A DNA stretch of 64,000 bases from Candidatus Puniceispirillum sp. (GCA_028383305.1 JAOEVD010000013.1:1-64000), one strand, 5' to 3'. Positions 45,753-54,499 are shown, counted from the first letter of the stretch. Numbers and translations: made by a program. Notes: generated by a model from the sequence alone, not told the origin.

Positions 45753-46553
45753 GTGGCCGAATTTGATCAAGATCACGCAGCCGCAAAAAGGGCTGAAACC
45801 GCAGGAGCTGAAAATCAAGATGCAGCGCACCCGCTTTTCATCAAGATCAAAACATTATCGCGCGTCTCGCATGGACGCGATCTTCGGCTTCGTGATGGTG
45901 ATATCATCATTGCGATTGATGGTGAGTTAAATACCAATGATATTAAAGAGTTTCTGACGCTTTGTGATCAGGCCAAACTCAATGAAGAAAAGCTGCTGCT
46001 GACCATCTGTCGTGGCGAGGTTGTTTATGATGTGTTTGCCGAGGGCAGGCTTGGTGCTAATCTTGATCACGCTGATGCAGAGGCATCGAGCGCGGCGGCG
46101 GCGCTATTTGCCAAACATCATATGGGGCCAAAAGACCATTATCAAACCTATGAAGCGCTTCGCGATGTCCAGCGTCATGTTGTCCTGTATGATACCCGCT
46201 ATTCTTCCATTGCTACTATTGTGCCGCCGGTCTGGCTTCTTCAGCACCGCGCTTGGGAACCATTGGCGGCGGTTATTGCTGCCTATGCAACGTCTCTTGT
46301 GATACACTGGGGTGTATTTGCCGCGACGGCAATATTGATGGCTATCTATTTTCACCGGATCCAGTTTCGCCTTATTCGAAATTACAGCCTGTTTACCGAG
46401 CATTATTTCTGGCATGTCTGCGCAGCGCGGACGTCAGCCGAAGCCCAGCTGGTTTGCCGCCAGATTGATCCAAAATGCCAGTTCGATTTCTCGCATGTTG
46501 GCCCGCCCGAAACAGGCTTGGCTAAAACGCCTTCACACCAACAGGCAGCCTAG
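45753..46553 (+). CDS. Unknown PDZ-like membrane protein
   Basis: 266 residues starting at a GTG with CGGAGA at 45741-45746. Residues about 30-105 have a PDZ-like pattern (RDLRLRDGDIIIAIDGELNT and EKLLLTICRGEVVYDVFAEG). Residues about 165-205 hold hydrophobic stretches (AVIAAYATSLVIHWGVFAAT, ILMAIYFHRIQFRLI) that would anchor it in the membrane. Last gene of the flhB-linked run, with a terminator 43 bases downstream. No named family recognised beyond the PDZ resemblance. Confidence 0.72.
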   Translation: MAEFDQDHAAAKRAETAGAENQDAAHPLFIKIKTLSRVSHGRDLRLRDGDIIIAIDGELNTNDIKEFLTLCDQAKLNEEKLLLTICRGEVVYDVFAEGRLGANLDHADAEASSAAAALFAKHHMGPKDHYQTYEALRDVQRHVVLYDTRYSSIATIVPPVWLLQHRAWEPLAAVIAAYATSLVIHWGVFAATAILMAIYFHRIQFRLIRNYSLFTEHYFWHVCAARTSAEAQLVCRQIDPKCQFDFSHVGPPETGLAKTPSHQQAA

Positions 46554-47028
46554 CTTTTCCTGATAGGCCAACCCCTTTTATCAATGTCAATCTGATGCTG
46601 CCCTATCCTATGGGGCGGCTTTTCGCTGTTTGATTGAGGCCGTTTGCCGATATATGCGGCTTTTTAGGGGGCTACGGCATCTGAGCCTCGGCGGCACTGT
46701 GGTGCGATGGAAAGAAAGGGGCGCGGCGGTGAAGGGGGGGTGATCTTTTGGACGGCGGCTGGGCGATGCGCCAAGATTAATAGACCCAAGACCGGCAACA
46801 CCAAGACCAGCAAGCCCGAGACTGGCTGCACAAAGAGGCAGCACCAAATTAGTCAGGCAAACCGCCTTATGATTGTTTCACGGGCAGGGGCTGTTCAAGA
46901 TTGGGGTGCAAGACAGACACGCCAATTGAGGGGCGAGGCTGCACCGCCAAAACCCCAACAATGTTTTTAAAACCATCAGGGCGTTTCTGCGTGCCCTCTG
47001 AGGTACCACTGCTGACACCAACAAGTCA
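46554..47028. other. Gene-free junction between the export operon and motB
   Basis: 475 bases, GC- and purine-rich, without a convincing gene. It has a terminator at 46597-46623, a second weaker GCCG/CGGC hairpin with five Ts at 46646-46665, and a short AGGGC/GCCCT inverted repeat at 46977-46996 that could end the minus-strand motB transcript. The middle holds imperfect repeats of CCAAGACC (about 46785-46830), giving a chance Leu-Gly-Ala-rich frame on the minus strand. Confidence 0.55.
46597..46623 (+). terminator. Terminator after the flhB-linked operon
   Basis: GCTGCCCT, a seven-base loop, then GGGGCGGC and TTTT. The stem includes two G-T pairs. It lies 43 bases after the last gene of the run. 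Confidence 0.65.
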
Positions 47029-48171
47029 CTAATAGTTGATTTCGATTTCGATCCGGCGGTTTTTCGCGCGTCCATCGGCCGTGTCATTTGGCTCAACTGG
47101 GCGTGACTCGCCATAGCTAATCGCCTCAAGGCGATCTTCGGAAATTGTGCCATTGGCGGCAAATGCCTGAACCACACTTGCTGAACGCGCCGCGGCAAGA
47201 TCCCAATTGTCGCGATAGTTAGAGCCAAAGATCAAAGGCACATCATCGGTATGGCCGGACACTTTGATTTCACTTTTGCCTGCTGCATTCACTTCAGCAA
47301 TACGATTCATGATGTCGATCGCCGCAGGGGTTAGTTCGGCAGATCCCGAGGCAAAGGCACCGCCAGCCCCAACCGTGATGATCACCTTATCATCCTCACG
47401 CTGAACATCGGCAAGTCCCTGTCCAATTTCCTGACGCAAGGCGACTTTCAATTCATCTTCGGCAATTTGCGCCTTTTTATTTGACTCAGCCTTTGCTTCG
47501 GCTTGTTCTTTTGTGCTTTTTGCAGCAGCGCTGGCCGCTGCGGCCAGTTCGGCTAATTGGCCTTCAATGCCGCCAAACAGAACATCCTGCTCCGATTTAC
47601 CAGTGGCAGCCTTGGCCTTTTCAATGGCGTTCAGGGTTTGCTGAAGCAATTGCGGCAGGTCTTTTTGTTCGGCCTCGGTCGGGGTGAAGTTCACCACAAC
47701 ATTTTCGCCGAGTGTTTCGACTTGAATATCACCACGCGCAACCGCTTCTTGAAGGGCTTTGACAAGATCTTCAGCATCGCTTTGTTTCTCGCCGCTGCCA
47801 TCACTGTCTTTGGTTTTGGTTTGCGACTCAAGATCGGGCTTTGTTGTCTCGGTTGTCTGCTGAGTCATTTCATTGGTGACTGACTTTGCCGGTGATGGGC
47901 TGAAATTCAATGACAAGACGGTTGTGCCTTTTGGTTGTTCAACAATCGGCACGATCTTTTGTACACCAAAGGCGTTTTTCAACGAACCTGAAATCTGTTT
48001 GAATTTTGGTACGTTGAATTCGGCAAATGACAGAATCAAAACAAAGAAAGCCATCAACAAAGTTGCCATATCGGCGAAGGTTGCCATCCATGCCGGTGCG
48101 CCAACAGGCGGGCATTTGGGACATTCTTCTTCTTCTTCTTCGATAACTTCGTTTTCTTCTTGTTCAGCCAT
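47029..48171 (-). CDS. motB: Stator protein MotB, PomB-like
   Basis: 380 residues. After an acidic lead with CPKCPP comes one membrane span at about 29-50 (WMATFADMATLLMAFFVLIL), whose Asp in FADM is the ion-carrying residue. The C-terminal OmpA-type domain binds peptidoglycan (VSGHTDDVPLIFGSNYRDNW, then DLAAARSASVVQAFA, and NDTADGRAKNRRIEIE). The cysteine-proline lead and FKQISGSLKNAFGVQK resemble Vibrio PomB, which uses sodium. The linker of about 170 residues, Ala/Glu/Lys-rich, is longer than in typical MotB. Confidence 0.93.
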   Translation of the reverse strand: MAEQEENEVIEEEEEECPKCPPVGAPAWMATFADMATLLMAFFVLILSFAEFNVPKFKQISGSLKNAFGVQKIVPIVEQPKGTTVLSLNFSPSPAKSVTNEMTQQTTETTKPDLESQTKTKDSDGSGEKQSDAEDLVKALQEAVARGDIQVETLGENVVVNFTPTEAEQKDLPQLLQQTLNAIEKAKAATGKSEQDVLFGGIEGQLAELAAAASAAAKSTKEQAEAKAESNKKAQIAEDELKVALRQEIGQGLADVQREDDKVIITVGAGGAFASGSAELTPAAIDIMNRIAEVNAAGKSEIKVSGHTDDVPLIFGSNYRDNWDLAAARSASVVQAFAANGTISEDRLEAISYGESRPVEPNDTADGRAKNRRIEIEINY

Positions 48172-48223
48172 TCTTCATGTCCTTACAGAGAGATAATGCG
48201 TTTTGGGGGCAATCTCTCATATA

Positions 48224-48985
48224 TTATGCGGCCTCTAATTTAGCCTGCATTTTAGGAGGGAGGGCGGAAACCATTTGATCTTGAATGTTGCGCGGCGACT
48301 CGCCTCTGGCGATATTACGAAGACCGACAACGACTAACCCTCGGTAGATGACTTCATATGCTGTATAGCCCTCGAGCTTGACGAGCATGGGCATGAAAAT
48401 AATATTCGCAATAATCGCACCATACATCGTTGTCAGCAAAGCCACCGCCATGGCAGGGCCGATGGCTTTCGGGTCAGCCATATTGCCAAGCATCAAAACA
48501 AGACCAATCAATGTGCCGATCATGCCCATAGCTGGACCAATGTCAATCCAGCCTTTGACGACATTTTGGTTTGTTTCATGTCGGGCTTTCATTGCCTTAA
48601 TCTCGCCATTCAATTGCGTTACGAGCTTTCCCTCATCCGCGCCATCAACAAGCATTTGCAAGCCTTTTTGAAAGAATTTGTCAGGCACGTCCTGGCCTTC
48701 AAGCGCCATCATACCGTCTTTACGGGCAATTGCTGCCAGCTCAGCCATACGCTCAACCAACTGATCCATTTTTTTGACTGGTGGAAGGAATGCCTTCGCC
48801 ATCGCGCCAAAGCTTCCAAGGAAAACAGGCAATGGGCAGGTGTACATCACTGAAAAAAAGGTGCCGCCAATCACAATCAAGAGCGATGGAACGTCAATAA
48901 ATGGACCAACGCCACCACCTGAGATCATGGCTCCCAATATCATGCCCATAGCGCCTATGAATCCAATAAGGGATGCTATATCCAT
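48224..48985 (-). CDS. motA: Stator protein MotA, PomA-like
   Basis: 253 residues with four membrane segments. It begins MDIASLIGFIGAMGMILGAM and contains the ion-path segments ARHETNQNVVKGWIDIGPAM, GMIGTLIGLVLMLGNMADPK and AIGPAMAVALLTTMYGAII. The short cytoplasmic loop and the wording of the last three spans are closer to Vibrio PomA than to E. coli MotA, suggesting sodium drive. It is followed by motB after 52 bases and preceded by a sigma-54 site. Confidence 0.95.
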   Translation of the reverse strand: MDIASLIGFIGAMGMILGAMISGGGVGPFIDVPSLLIVIGGTFFSVMYTCPLPVFLGSFGAMAKAFLPPVKKMDQLVERMAELAAIARKDGMMALEGQDVPDKFFQKGLQMLVDGADEGKLVTQLNGEIKAMKARHETNQNVVKGWIDIGPAMGMIGTLIGLVLMLGNMADPKAIGPAMAVALLTTMYGAIIANIIFMPMLVKLEGYTAYEVIYRGLVVVGLRNIARGESPRNIQDQMVSALPPKMQAKLEAA

Positions 48986-49036
48986 AGTAATACCACTCTT
49001 TTCTCGACTTGTTTCTAAGGTCTGACCGTCTTCCTA

Positions 49037-49052
49037 AGCAAAAACGATACCA
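49037..49052 (-). promoter_or_regulatory. Sigma-54 promoter of motA-motB
   Basis: On the minus strand it reads TGGTATCGTTTTTGCT with GG-N10-GC, 52 bases before the motA ATG. Position four is T instead of C. A second sigma-54-like site faces the other way 73 bases further on. Confidence 0.65.
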
Positions 49053-49124
49053 ACCCAATAATGCGGCAAGATTTTTACGGGGAAAATAAAAATATTAGCA
49101 TCTGGTCATATTAATAGGCTGACT

Positions 49125-49140
49125 TGGCGCAAGATATGCT
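49125..49140 (+). promoter_or_regulatory. Sigma-54-like promoter of the DUF1566-type gene
   Basis: TGGCGCAAGATATGCT keeps GG-N10-GC and TGC-T, with two departures from consensus. It is 55 bases before the ATG at 49195 and forms a divergent pair with the motA promoter. Confidence 0.55.
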
Positions 49141-49194
49141 TAAATCCTGATATAGGAGCTTTGTAGCAGCAACGGTTAACGGATGGAGATTATT

Positions 49195-49758
49195 ATGCGG
49201 CAGATGCAGATATTTGCGTTTTTCCAAGTGATTGTCTTGTGCCGTACTCTTGCTGCAATCTTGGTTGTACTGACCGGCATGGGGTCGGCGATGGCGCAAA
49301 CCCAAGCAATCGACACCACCAATCCGGCAAATGAGGTGATCATCAAATCGGGTCATTTCATGGTTCGCGACCATTTGGTGATTGATCTTCAACATGGTGT
49401 TGAATGGTTGCGTTGTTCGGTTGGTCAGATCTGGAATGGTACTGATTGCGAGGGTGTAGCTGTGCAATTGACGCAAGAAGATGTGGCAAAGGCGATCGTC
49501 ATTGCGAATGCGCAATTGGGGCCGGGCTGGCGTTTGCCAAGCCGTGCCGAACTTGAAGGTCTGGTTTGTAAAGCCTGCGCGCCAGTGAAGATTGAGCTTG
49601 ATAGTTTTCCAAATACGCTTGGCGAGCCTTATTGGACTGGCGAGGTCAACGGATTTGCCCCACGGCATATCTGGACAGTCAATTTTATGACTGGCCACAC
49701 CTATGGGCGGTTTTTCCCAACACAGCAAGTTTTGGTTCGGTTGGTTCGCGACCGCTAG
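49195..49758 (+). CDS. Secreted protein of the DUF1566 (Lcl-like) type
   Basis: 187 residues from the ATG at 49195, six bases after a GGATGGAG ribosome site; an ATG at 49183 lies within that signal. A signal peptide (VIVLCRTLAAILVVLTGMGS, AMAQ) directs export. The mature part has the Trp/Gly/Cys pattern of the DUF1566 or Lcl C-terminal domain: WLRCSVGQIWNGTDCEG, LGPGWRLPSRAELEGLV and PYWTGEVNGF. Four cysteines could form two bonds. Function unknown. Its divergent position from motA and a sigma-54-like site suggest a link to motility. Confidence 0.8.
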   Translation: MRQMQIFAFFQVIVLCRTLAAILVVLTGMGSAMAQTQAIDTTNPANEVIIKSGHFMVRDHLVIDLQHGVEWLRCSVGQIWNGTDCEGVAVQLTQEDVAKAIVIANAQLGPGWRLPSRAELEGLVCKACAPVKIELDSFPNTLGEPYWTGEVNGFAPRHIWTVNFMTGHTYGRFFPTQQVLVRLVRDR

Positions 49759-49988
49759 ATAATTTTATCAAAAAGCTTCCAGCTGACCAGCTTGATCAGA
49801 AACCCGCATAGCCCAAGCGCGATAATGGCTGTTGCAAACCAGGCGGGGGTGAGAAAATTAAGCACTTCAAGTCGTGTGCCGCCGACAATTGCCAAGATCA
49901 CCAGCATGAATGTGAACATGATGAATGACCGGATAATCCGGCATCGTTCGCATGGGCCTGATTTCGCATCGGTTCGTGTTTGAAGCAT
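49755..49988 (-). CDS. Unknown small membrane protein
   Basis: 77 residues with two hydrophobic segments (SFIMFTFMLVILAIVGGT and PAWFATAIIALGLCGFLIKL). The N-terminus has a CERC motif. An AGGA ribosome site precedes the ATG at 49988. Its stop codon overlaps the stop of the convergent secreted-protein gene. No family recognised. Confidence 0.65.
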   Translation of the reverse strand: MLQTRTDAKSGPCERCRIIRSFIMFTFMLVILAIVGGTRLEVLNFLTPAWFATAIIALGLCGFLIKLVSWKLFDKII

Positions 49989-50165
49989 GAAATCCTAAAG
50001 TGATGTTTGTTTATGGGTAGAACCGGCAAAGCATAGGGCGGATTTTTGTTATGATCAATTGTGTTATTCGCTGTTTTTACCCGTCTGAATTCTGACATGG
50101 GGCAAAAGTAAAAATCTTGCCAAAATAATAAGCCACTGAAATAAATGCGATTATCTGTCGTTTTC

Positions 50166-50194
50166 TTGACGAAACTTCTCGTCAAATAGATAAT
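50166..50194 (+). promoter_or_regulatory. Sigma-70 type promoter of rpoN with embedded inverted repeat
   Basis: TTGACG, a 17-base spacer and GATAAT form a good housekeeping promoter about 50 bases before the rpoN ATG. Its -35 box begins a perfect inverted repeat, TTGACGA-AACTTC-TCGTCAA (50166-50185), which lies where a repressor would block RNA polymerase. Confidence 0.65.
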
Positions 50195-50243
50195 TTGCAA
50201 ATTGCATGCCGGAACCTCAAAGTTTTTTCAGGAGGACGGGATT

Positions 50244-51719
50244 ATGCAACTTTCTCAGTCAGTAAAACTAAAACAAAAACAGTCATTGGTAATGACACCG
50301 CAATTGCAGCAAGCCATCAAATTACTGCAATTGTCCAATCTGGAACTCAGCCAACATCTGCAAGAGCAGGTTGATGAGAACCCGTTTTTGGAACTTGGTG
50401 AGAGTGAAGATTCAGGCGAGCTAACAGCCGATAATAGTTTTGATACCGTCGCATCAGCTGATGAAACCGACCTTACCGATCTGAAAGAGAGCGCAGCACT
50501 GGCCGAAGACCCGACCGAACACAGTGATTTTGAAAATCGTTTTGACCAGTCAATTGTCGACGCGCCGCGTAAAAGCACCGCCAATGCGCCGTTTGAGGGT
50601 GATTATGATGCCATTAGTAATGTGTCATCAAAAGAAGGGTTTTATCCCGGCCTGTTCCGCCAGCTAAATCTGGCAATGGACGACCCAAAACAGCGTTTAA
50701 TTGCCGGACATTTTGTCAATGCGCTCGAGCCAAGCGGATGGATTGGTATGCAGGTACAAGATGTTGCCGACGCCAGTGGTTGTAGTCTTGATGAGGCCGA
50801 AAATGTATTGGCTGTTTTGCAAACTTTTGAGCCCACAGGTTTGTTTGCGCGCAATCTTGAAGATTGTTTACGTCTACAATTGATCGAACTTGGCATCATG
50901 ACCGAAGCATTTTCCATATTGCTGAAAAATCTTGATCTTCTTGGCCGCGGTGAGGTTAAACGCCTTGCGCGTCTCATCAAAGGTACTTCTGACGATGTCA
51001 TGGAAATGTTGACGATTATCCGCACATTGAATCCAAAACCGGGTGAGTTTTTGGGGATTGATCATCTTGAAATGCCAAGTCCTGATGTGATTGTAAAGCG
51101 GCGTTCGGATGGCTGGGCAGTTGAATTGAACCGGTCAACGCTGCCGGCGATGGTGATCAATGAAGATTATGCCGCAATGGTAACTAACAAAAAAATGGAT
51201 GATGAGGCGCAAAACTATTCGGCAAATGCTTTGAATAATGCGCGCTGGCTCAAACGAGCGGTTGAACAGCGCAATTCGACAACCTTGAAAATCAGTGCCG
51301 AAATTATCCACCAGCAAACCGATTTTCTGGAAAAGGGGCTGGATTATTTAAGGCCTTTATCGCTTCGCGATGTGGCGCAGGCGGTTGGCATGCATGAAAG
51401 CACAGTTAGCCGTGTAACAACCGGGCTGCTGATCTCAACTCCGCGTGGCGGCATGCCGTTGAAATCTTTCTTTAGTGTTAATATTGCATCGCGTGCGCCA
51501 TCAGGTGATACCTCGGCTGCCGCTGTTCGTAATATGGTTAAGCGTCTGATTAGTCAGGAAATCCCCGGCAGGCCGCTTAGTGATGAAGCGATTTGTAAAA
51601 TGATTGCTGATGAGGGAATTGATCTTGCCCGCCGGACTGTCGCTAAATATCGCGAAATGATGAATATCCCATCATCGTCACAACGCCGCATGCAGGCGCG
51701 CCTTGCCAATATTCGCTAG
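50244..51719 (+). CDS. rpoN: RNA polymerase sigma-54 factor
   Basis: 491 residues from the ATG at 50244, eight bases after AGGAGG; a GTG or ATG-like start at 50202 would add 14 unlikely residues. Region I is Gln/Leu-rich (QKQSLVMTPQLQQAIKLLQL). An acidic region II follows at about 50-125. The -12 contact helix-turn-helix reads SLRDVAQAVGMHESTVSRVT and the RpoN box is ARRTVAKYRE near the end, which reads the -24 GG. It supplies the sigma factor for the promoters listed here. The genes after it are not the usual hpf/ptsN set. Confidence 0.97.
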   Translation: MQLSQSVKLKQKQSLVMTPQLQQAIKLLQLSNLELSQHLQEQVDENPFLELGESEDSGELTADNSFDTVASADETDLTDLKESAALAEDPTEHSDFENRFDQSIVDAPRKSTANAPFEGDYDAISNVSSKEGFYPGLFRQLNLAMDDPKQRLIAGHFVNALEPSGWIGMQVQDVADASGCSLDEAENVLAVLQTFEPTGLFARNLEDCLRLQLIELGIMTEAFSILLKNLDLLGRGEVKRLARLIKGTSDDVMEMLTIIRTLNPKPGEFLGIDHLEMPSPDVIVKRRSDGWAVELNRSTLPAMVINEDYAAMVTNKKMDDEAQNYSANALNNARWLKRAVEQRNSTTLKISAEIIHQQTDFLEKGLDYLRPLSLRDVAQAVGMHESTVSRVTTGLLISTPRGGMPLKSFFSVNIASRAPSGDTSAAAVRNMVKRLISQEIPGRPLSDEAICKMIADEGIDLARRTVAKYREMMNIPSSSQRRMQARLANIR

Positions 51720-51849
51720 CGCGTTTCTGACTTGGTTCTTTTTCTCCCTGTGCTTGATCACCATCCGGTTTCCGGTTGGCGGTCTTGTCACATGTGGTAC
51801 GAGTCACAGGCCGGAAGTCTGCTGATGCCAAGATGGGGAACGGCTTTGA

Positions 51850-52080
51850 TTATTTTCTGGCTTGCGCCGCCACTAAAGACCGCGTGATCAGATATTCTTC
51901 ACTGGTTAACGGCTGGTCGCTGTTGAAATTGCCAAGCGGGATGATGTGCTGGCTTACGGGTTTGTCGTCTTGGTCAAAATGAACAAATTCAATGCCAAGG
52001 TCCTTTGCTTCGCCGCCGGTCTGTTTGGCAAATTCGGTTTCGGAATCAATGGTAAAAACTGGTTTTGTCTGACGGCTCAT
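51850..52080 (-). CDS. Unknown 76-aa protein
   Basis: 76 residues from the ATG at 52080, which has AGGAGA seven bases ahead; an upstream in-frame start at 52110 lacks one. Sequence is acidic and soluble: RQTKPVFTIDSETEFAKQTG, IEFVHFDQDDKPVSQHIIPL and LTSEEYLITRSLVAAQA. No family recognised. It is convergent with rpoN and has a sigma-54-like site upstream. Confidence 0.65.
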   Translation of the reverse strand: MSRQTKPVFTIDSETEFAKQTGGEAKDLGIEFVHFDQDDKPVSQHIIPLGNFNSDQPLTSEEYLITRSLVAAQARK

Positions 52081-52144
52081 TCCGGCTCTCCTCTTGGTAA
52101 CAAGCACCAAAATTTTTTGACATTTTTGGCTGTTTCCCGATTAA

Positions 52145-52160
52145 TGCATTTCGCATGCCA
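52145..52160 (-). promoter_or_regulatory. Sigma-54-like promoter of the 76-aa gene
   Basis: On the minus strand TGGCATGCGAAATGCA keeps GG-N10-GC and departs from consensus at two places. It is 65 bases before the ATG at 52080, in the 130-base gap to the M23 gene end. Confidence 0.5.
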
Positions 52161-52210
52161 TAAGCTTGTGTGGATAAGTCAAAAAAGGGAAAATCTGCAC
52201 GTGATGGGCG

Positions 52211-54028
52211 CTATTCAACAAGGCTGGATTGCTGTAATTCACCAGCAACGCTGATTTCACGGCCAACGGTCATGAACTTAACCGGATCGATAGATTTGTC
52301 ATTGACCCGCACTTCATAATGTAAATGTGCGCCTGCCGATCTGCCGGTATTGCCCATTTTGCCAATAACGTGATTTTCGCCAATATAATCGCCAAGTCTG
52401 ACGGTGATACGCGCTAGATGAGCATAGGTTGTGACAATCCCAAAATCATGCTTTACGCGCACAACTTTGCCAAATGAGCCTTCCGTGCCGGCGTAAATCA
52501 CGGTTCCTGGTGCGGTCGCGCGCACATTTTCTTGCCATGTTCCTGCCAGATCAACCCCGTGATGGAATGATACCTTGCCAGTTTTCGGATGTTTTCGGTT
52601 GCCATAATCGCTTGAAATATAGAAATAAAGCATTGGTGGCTTAAACGGAATTTTACGAAGCACCGCGCGATGTTCGGCAAGGTTCACCATCATAGTTTTG
52701 AAATCATCATCCTTTGCAGCGGTGACAAGTTGGATTTGGCTTGGCAGTGCCTCAGCCGAAATGCCAAGGCCGGTAACAGTTGTGCGGATATATTCGATTT
52801 CCTGTTCCAGTGCCAAAAGCATTTTTTTGGTTCTTGCGGCCTCGGTTACAAGCGGTAGGACTGGTCCTTGGCGCTGCGTAAAAAAGCCGGTAAGCAATCC
52901 GTCAGCTTGGGGCATGTCAGGTGCGGCTAGCAATGCAGTAGCTGTAGCAGCTGGTTGTTCAAGCAGTTTTGGCGATAGCGAGGAAAAGCGCGCCTCATCA
53001 ACTGCATTACCATTATTCTTATCTTGCTGAATTTGGGGTGGTTTCTGGTCTTTGGGTGCAGATGCAAAATTAGGCAAAAGCGCAATGGTGAATTCTTGGG
53101 CGCGCGGAGCAATATCGGCAGGTTTGGCATCATTCCCGATGTTTGGATTTGAGGCTGCTGTCACCAGATTTTGATCAGGCCCTGTATATTTTATATCCGT
53201 CTGTTTGTTATCAATCTTGGTAATGAGACCCTCTTTGCTATCTTTTATTTTGATCATCTTTTGGGTTTGTTTGATTAACTTTTGGTTTGCAAGACTGGGT
53301 TCAGCGGTAATTGGCGTAATCTCGGGTGACGGGGGATCATTCGCCTTTGGCTTGCTTTCTATGTTATTCGCTTCATCAACAATCTGCGGGTTAGCGGATG
53401 CGGCATTGCTGGCCAGGGTGACACGCTTGCCGCCCTGGATGATCATCGGCATGGTATCATCTTCTGCCATTTTGGCATCTGGCAAAATTTGCCGTGTTTG
53501 CGGTGTGGTTACCGCAGGCTGGGCTGTAATCCGGCCAATGATTAGGCTTGGCATTTGCGCTGTTTTTCCGGCAATCGCCTGTGGGTACGAGTCTTCAAGG
53601 CTGGTTGGATTGTGATCGAACCATTTTAGCGTGCCAGTGGCAGTATAATTTCTATTGAAAGCAGCATCGCCTTTTGGGTTTGTGCTGGCTTGTGCGGTTT
53701 TGATGGTTTCTTCATGCATCACCTCAATGGCGCTATAGCTGGCAATGATCGTCGAATAGAAAATGGCGGCCACACCAGCCATACAAATCAGGATCGCCGT
53801 CAAAACCAGCGATGGTTTCAGCGTTACCTCAACGGGGCCGCCGCGGGTTAAAACCAAAAACCTGTTTTCGCGCAGAAACCAAATTTTGTTGGTTGTGACA
53901 ATTGGCATATCAGGCTGGCTGCCGCGTCGGACTTTGGGCGCAAAGCGCGCGTAAAGACCGGCAACTCCCAAAGCGCTTAGAACTCTAACAACGTTTGATG
54001 TGACTGCTTTTTGCTCTTCATTCATCAT
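52211..54028 (-). CDS. Membrane-anchored M23 peptidoglycan endopeptidase
   Basis: 605 residues. One membrane span at about 72-95 (LTAILICMAGVAAIFYSTII), then about 370 residues of Pro/Gln/Lys-rich linker, then a LytM/M23 domain at about 465-590. The zinc and catalytic motifs are complete: FHHGVDLAG, TYAHLARI and AHLHYEV. It should therefore cut peptide cross-links in the periplasm, tethered to the inner membrane. It follows the small membrane protein gene by seven bases and shares its consensus sigma-54 promoter. This places it with flagellar genes, and FlgJ here lacks its own wall-cutting domain. Bactofilin genes are divergent from it. Confidence 0.88.
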   Translation of the reverse strand: MMNEEQKAVTSNVVRVLSALGVAGLYARFAPKVRRGSQPDMPIVTTNKIWFLRENRFLVLTRGGPVEVTLKPSLVLTAILICMAGVAAIFYSTIIASYSAIEVMHEETIKTAQASTNPKGDAAFNRNYTATGTLKWFDHNPTSLEDSYPQAIAGKTAQMPSLIIGRITAQPAVTTPQTRQILPDAKMAEDDTMPMIIQGGKRVTLASNAASANPQIVDEANNIESKPKANDPPSPEITPITAEPSLANQKLIKQTQKMIKIKDSKEGLITKIDNKQTDIKYTGPDQNLVTAASNPNIGNDAKPADIAPRAQEFTIALLPNFASAPKDQKPPQIQQDKNNGNAVDEARFSSLSPKLLEQPAATATALLAAPDMPQADGLLTGFFTQRQGPVLPLVTEAARTKKMLLALEQEIEYIRTTVTGLGISAEALPSQIQLVTAAKDDDFKTMMVNLAEHRAVLRKIPFKPPMLYFYISSDYGNRKHPKTGKVSFHHGVDLAGTWQENVRATAPGTVIYAGTEGSFGKVVRVKHDFGIVTTYAHLARITVRLGDYIGENHVIGKMGNTGRSAGAHLHYEVRVNDKSIDPVKFMTVGREISVAGELQQSSLVE

Positions 54029-54035
54029 CTGGTCA

Positions 54036-54431
54036 TTATCCTAATTTGATCCAGACCATTAAAATCAGCAGAATATTGGTCAGTAGTTGGATACCGATCA
54101 CCATCAGCAATAAAGTGTTGGAGGTTTGGTTGCGCACATTCAATTGAAAAGAAGGCATTTTCAGGGCGGTTTCAATGCCCTTATGCACATCGATCATATC
54201 ATCTGAAACCAGCGCATTGGGGGATGATGATGTGGTGACGCTTACTGGGCTATTGCTATTATTTGATGCGCGCGCTGGCGGTTCGACTGTCTCTGTGCTA
54301 AGTGAAATATCAGCATTTTGACCAGCAGCATAGGTTGCGTTTCCTAGCTGTTGGCGCGAGATAATGGCGGCTGAAACCTCGTTTCGCATTTCTTCTATTC
54401 TTTTTCGAATATCAACAACGTCATCAGCCAT
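54036..54431 (-). CDS. Unknown C-tail-anchored membrane protein
   Basis: 131 residues from the ATG at 54431; an ATG at 54449 would add six residues. The N-terminus is a charged helix (VVDIRKRIEEMRNEVSAAII), the middle is Ser/Asn/Pro-rich, and a single span lies at the C-terminus (TLLLMVIGIQLLTNILLILM, ending WIKLG). It is the first gene of the operon with the M23 peptidase. No family recognised; a partner or regulator of the peptidase is a reasonable inference. Confidence 0.72.
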   Translation of the reverse strand: MADDVVDIRKRIEEMRNEVSAAIISRQQLGNATYAAGQNADISLSTETVEPPARASNNSNSPVSVTTSSSPNALVSDDMIDVHKGIETALKMPSFQLNVRNQTSNTLLLMVIGIQLLTNILLILMVWIKLG

Positions 54432-54499
54432 AATTTGCTCTAATCGCATTAATAATTTGGTAAATATGTCGTTTTAATTAATATGTCATCTTTCGTTTA

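Noticed and set aside
46608-46847. Minus-strand frame with Leu-Ala-Gly repeats
   Set aside because: Low-complexity, begins in short DNA repeats, no ribosome site, overlaps two hairpins.
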